DNA of 64,000 nucleotides, taken from assembly GCF_032397745.1 (NCBI RefSeq), contig NZ_CP135921.1, forward strand, positions 6,870,501 through 6,934,500. The letters run 5' to 3'. Position numbers and translations under genes: made by a program. Each line of letters begins with the position of its first letter. Positions within the stretch are counted from its first letter, which is position 1. The DNA comes from Bradyrhizobium prioriisuperbiae. Lineage in GTDB: Bacteria > Pseudomonadota > Alphaproteobacteria > Rhizobiales > Xanthobacteraceae. The notes beneath the pieces are model-generated. The model was given only the letters and a program-made list of their open reading frames with translations, was not told where the DNA came from and made no database searches. Positions 61,756 through 64,000 of the stretch are shown here, one piece after another.

Positions 61756-63858
61756 ATGCGCCCAGAACGTCTCAATCCGCTGTTCGCGCTGGCCACGAGC
61801 CTTGCGGGGGTCGGTCCGAAACAGGACAAGCTGCTGCGCTACCTGCTCGACCGCAACGAGACGCCTCGCCTGGTCGACCTGCTGCTGCATCTGCCGGCCA
61901 GCGTGATCGACCGCCGCGCCCGGCCCAAAATCAGGGATGTCGCCGTGGGAACCGTGGTGACGCTGGAGGTGACCGTCGACCGCCACCGCCCCTCGCCTCC
62001 TGGCCGCTCGCGGGCGCCCTATCTGGTCTATGCCAGCGACGACACCGGCGACGTGGTGCTGACGTTCTTCCGCGCGCAGCCGGGTTATGTGGAGAAGCTG
62101 CTGCCGGTCGGCGAAACGCGATATGTGTCCGGCACTGCGCAGATGTTCGATGGCACGCTGCAGATCGTGCATCCAGACCGCGTGGTTGACGAAGCCGGTT
62201 TCGCCAAGTTGTCGCTGATCGAGCCGGTGTATCCGCTAACCGAAGGTCTTGCTCTGGGGTCGCTACGCCGCGCGATCGCGCAGGCTTTGCAGAAATTGCC
62301 GCAACTGCCGGAGTGGATCGCGGCCGACGTGCTGCGCCGTTGCAGCTTTCCGTCTTTTGCCGAGGCCCTGAACCGGGTTCATATTCCGAAGGACCTGACC
62401 GACATTCTGCCGGACGCGCCGTTCTGGTCGCGCCTCGCCTATGACGAATTGCTGGCGGGGCAGCTTGCGCTGGCGCTGGTCCGGGCGCAGCTGCGCCGGC
62501 CGGCGGGTGCGCGCCATGCTGGCGGCGGCCATTTGCGCCACAAGATCATCGATGCGCTGCCCTACGCATTGACGACCTCGCAGCAGCAGGCCGCCGCCGC
62601 CATTGCTGATGACCTCACCCAACCGCTGCGGATGCTTCGGCTGCTGCAAGGCGACGTCGGCTCCGGCAAGACCGTGGTCGCCCTGCTCGCGGCTGCGGCC
62701 GTCGCGGAGGTCGGCAAGCAGTCGGCGCTGATGGCGCCGACCGAAATCCTGGCCCGCCAGCATCTGAAAACCATCGCGCCGCTGGCCGAACAGGCCGGCG
62801 TTCGCGTGGCGATCCTCACCGGACGGGAGAAAGGTCGGGAGCGCCGCGACATTCTCGCCCGTCTCGCCGACGGTGAGATCGATCTGCTGGTCGGCACCCA
62901 CGCGTTGATTCAGGATGACGTTGTCTACAAGGCGCTGGCGCTGGCGATCGTCGACGAGCAGCACAGGTTCGGCGTGCGCGAACGGCTGGCGCTGACCGAC
63001 AAGGGAGACGCCGTCGATGTCCTGGTGCTGAGCGCCACCCCAATCCCGCGCACCCTGGTCCTGACCTATTTCGGCGACATGGACATCTCGGAACTGCGCG
63101 AAAAACCTGCAGGCCGCCAGCCGATCGATACCCGTGCGATGCCGGCCAACCGGCTCAGCGAGGTGATGGATGGCATCGGCCGCGCGTTGAAGGACGGCAA
63201 GCGCGCCTACTGGATCTGCCCGCTGGTCGAGGAGTCCGAAAATATCGATTTCCTGACCGATGCCGAACAGCGGTTCGCCAGCCTGCAGGAGCGCTTCCGC
63301 GACCGCGTTGGCCTTGTGCACGGCAAGATGAAAGGCGCGGACAAGGACCGCGTCATGGGCCAGTTTGCATCAGGCGAGATCAGCCTGTTGGTCGCAACCA
63401 CCGTGGTCGAAGTCGGCGTCGATGTGCCGCAAGCTACCATCATGGTGATCGAGAACGCGGAACGCTTCGGCCTCGCCCAACTTCATCAGTTGCGCGGCCG
63501 CATCGGCCGCGGCTCGGAAGCCTCCACCTGCCTGCTGCTCTACCGTGAACCCTTGGGCGAAATGTCGAAGGCACGACTAAAGGTCATTCGCGAGACCACC
63601 GACGGCTTCCAGATCGCGGAAGAAGACCTCAAACTGCGTGGCGAAGGCGACGTGCTCGGCACCCGGCAAAGCGGCCTGCCCGGCTACCGGATCGCGCGCC
63701 CGGAGGTGCACGGCCAACTGATCGCCCAAGCCCGCAACGAGGCGCTGCGCATCCTCAAGGACAACCCGAAGCTGAAAGGCGCAGAAGGCGAAGCCCTGCG
63801 CTGTCTGCTCTATCTGTTCGAACGCGATGAAGCGATCCCGCTGCTCGGCGCGGGGTAA
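61756..63858 (+). CDS. recG: ATP-dependent DNA helicase RecG
   Basis: 700 residues. An N-terminal wedge domain ([16 protein letters not shown] onward), Walker [45 protein letters not shown], the helicase C-terminal motif [11 protein letters not shown] and the TRG motif [17 protein letters not shown]. RecG remodels stalled forks and Holliday junctions. ATG 61756 is chosen over an in-frame ATG at 61684, which adds 24 basic residues not seen in the family. Confidence 0.93.
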   Translation: MRPERLNPLFALATSLAGVGPKQDKLLRYLLDRNETPRLVDLLLHLPASVIDRRARPKIRDVAVGTVVTLEVTVDRHRPSPPGRSRAPYLVYASDDTGDVVLTFFRAQPGYVEKLLPVGETRYVSGTAQMFDGTLQIVHPDRVVDEAGFAKLSLIEPVYPLTEGLALGSLRRAIAQALQKLPQLPEWIAADVLRRCSFPSFAEALNRVHIPKDLTDILPDAPFWSRLAYDELLAGQLALALVRAQLRRPAGARHAGGGHLRHKIIDALPYALTTSQQQAAAAIADDLTQPLRMLRLLQGDVGSGKTVVALLAAAAVAEVGKQSALMAPTEILARQHLKTIAPLAEQAGVRVAILTGREKGRERRDILARLADGEIDLLVGTHALIQDDVVYKALALAIVDEQHRFGVRERLALTDKGDAVDVLVLSATPIPRTLVLTYFGDMDISELREKPAGRQPIDTRAMPANRLSEVMDGIGRALKDGKRAYWICPLVEESENIDFLTDAEQRFASLQERFRDRVGLVHGKMKGADKDRVMGQFASGEISLLVATTVVEVGVDVPQATIMVIENAERFGLAQLHQLRGRIGRGSEASTCLLLYREPLGEMSKARLKVIRETTDGFQIAEEDLKLRGEGDVLGTRQSGLPGYRIARPEVHGQLIAQARNEALRILKDNPKLKGAEGEALRCLLYLFERDEAIPLLGAG

Positions 63859-63879
63859 GCCGATTGAAGCTGAGCCGGC

Positions 63880-64000
63880 TTAATTCGTCGGCGCCGCCAC
63901 TTTCGGGGCCGGCTTCGCGGCGGCCTCATCACGGGCTGCGCGCGCGGCGCTGGCCATATCGGCAAGCGCAACCACCTTCTTGTCGGGATCACCGCCGGGC
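63880..64000 (-). CDS. DUF502-like protein, C-terminal part only
   Basis: The last 39 codons of a minus-strand gene end at TAA 63880-63882. Visible: PGGDPDKKVVALADMASAAR, then an Ala/Lys/Pro-rich tail ending APTN. This resembles the C-terminus of DUF502 membrane proteins, often found beside recG in Bradyrhizobium-type genomes. Too short for certainty; most of the gene is outside the window. Confidence 0.5.
   Translation of the reverse strand, partial: PGGDPDKKVVALADMASAARAARDEAAAKPAPKVAAPTN

Noticed and set aside
63857..63881. aagccg / cggctt inverted repeat after recG as a terminator
   Set aside because: Only 6 bp with a 13-nt loop and no T tract.
1..64000. CRISPR arrays, tRNA/rRNA genes, insertion sequences, phage integrases
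   Set aside because: None could be seen; neither island has a tRNA edge or recombinase in this window.

Overview
The window reads as the chromosome of an alphaproteobacterium in the Bradyrhizobium/Rhodopseudomonas group (Nitrobacteraceae). The basis is the GC-rich, strongly codon-biased coding sequence, a NasS/NasT nitrate regulon, a phosphatidylcholine synthase, an IalB-family protein and a mfd-sdhE/recG neighbourhood. No rRNA, tRNA, CRISPR array, transposase or integrase was seen.

Layout. (1) 1-7266, minus strand: nitrate assimilation. nasT-nasS lie upstream of an operon encoding a nitrate ABC transporter (nrtA, nrtB, nrtD), a NirB-like FAD reductase and a ferredoxin-type nitrite reductase cut by the window edge. 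The nrtA leader carries a sigma-54-type promoter, two small hairpins and a terminator, as expected for NasT antitermination. (2) 7440-10753, plus strand: rimO, argD and a GNAT acetyltransferase. argD is preceded by a short Arg-rich reading frame and a terminator. (3) 10986-29855: a Tc (insecticidal toxin complex) island. A 2485-residue fused TcB-TcC protein on the plus strand faces a 2640-residue TcA protein on the minus strand. Between them, in the TcA operon direction, are a secreted protein with a C-terminal Hint (hedgehog/intein-like) domain, a two-repeat FnIII-like protein and a SUKH-like protein. (4) 29856-30751: gene debris, including a decayed copy of the argD 3' end in direct orientation to the intact argD. 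(5) 30752-46260: a compact hybrid NRPS-PKS cluster in one minus-strand operon: an A-PCP loading protein, a KS-AT-KR-ACP protein, a class V PLP enzyme, an FkbK/J/I/H-like set for an oxygenated malonyl-type extender, a PPTase, an MbtH protein, a type II thioesterase and an EamA exporter. A divergent MocR-type regulator adjoins it. The PKS ketoreductase has lost its catalytic Tyr. (6) 46273-46446: an AraC-family remnant closing the island. (7) 46519-64000: ordinary chromosomal genes (quinone oxidoreductase, TerC, Pcs, UbiH-type hydroxylase, AEC permease, HspQ, IalB-like, peptide-binding protein, a degenerate acyl-CoA-ligase-like protein, a receiver/GGDEF-like protein, mfd, sdhE, recG, partial DUF502-like protein).

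The most promising targets for new biology are the Tc island with its Hint, FnIII and SUKH-like companions and unassigned TcC toxin tip, and the small NRPS-PKS cluster, whose logic suggests a short amino-acid-plus-one-extender product.
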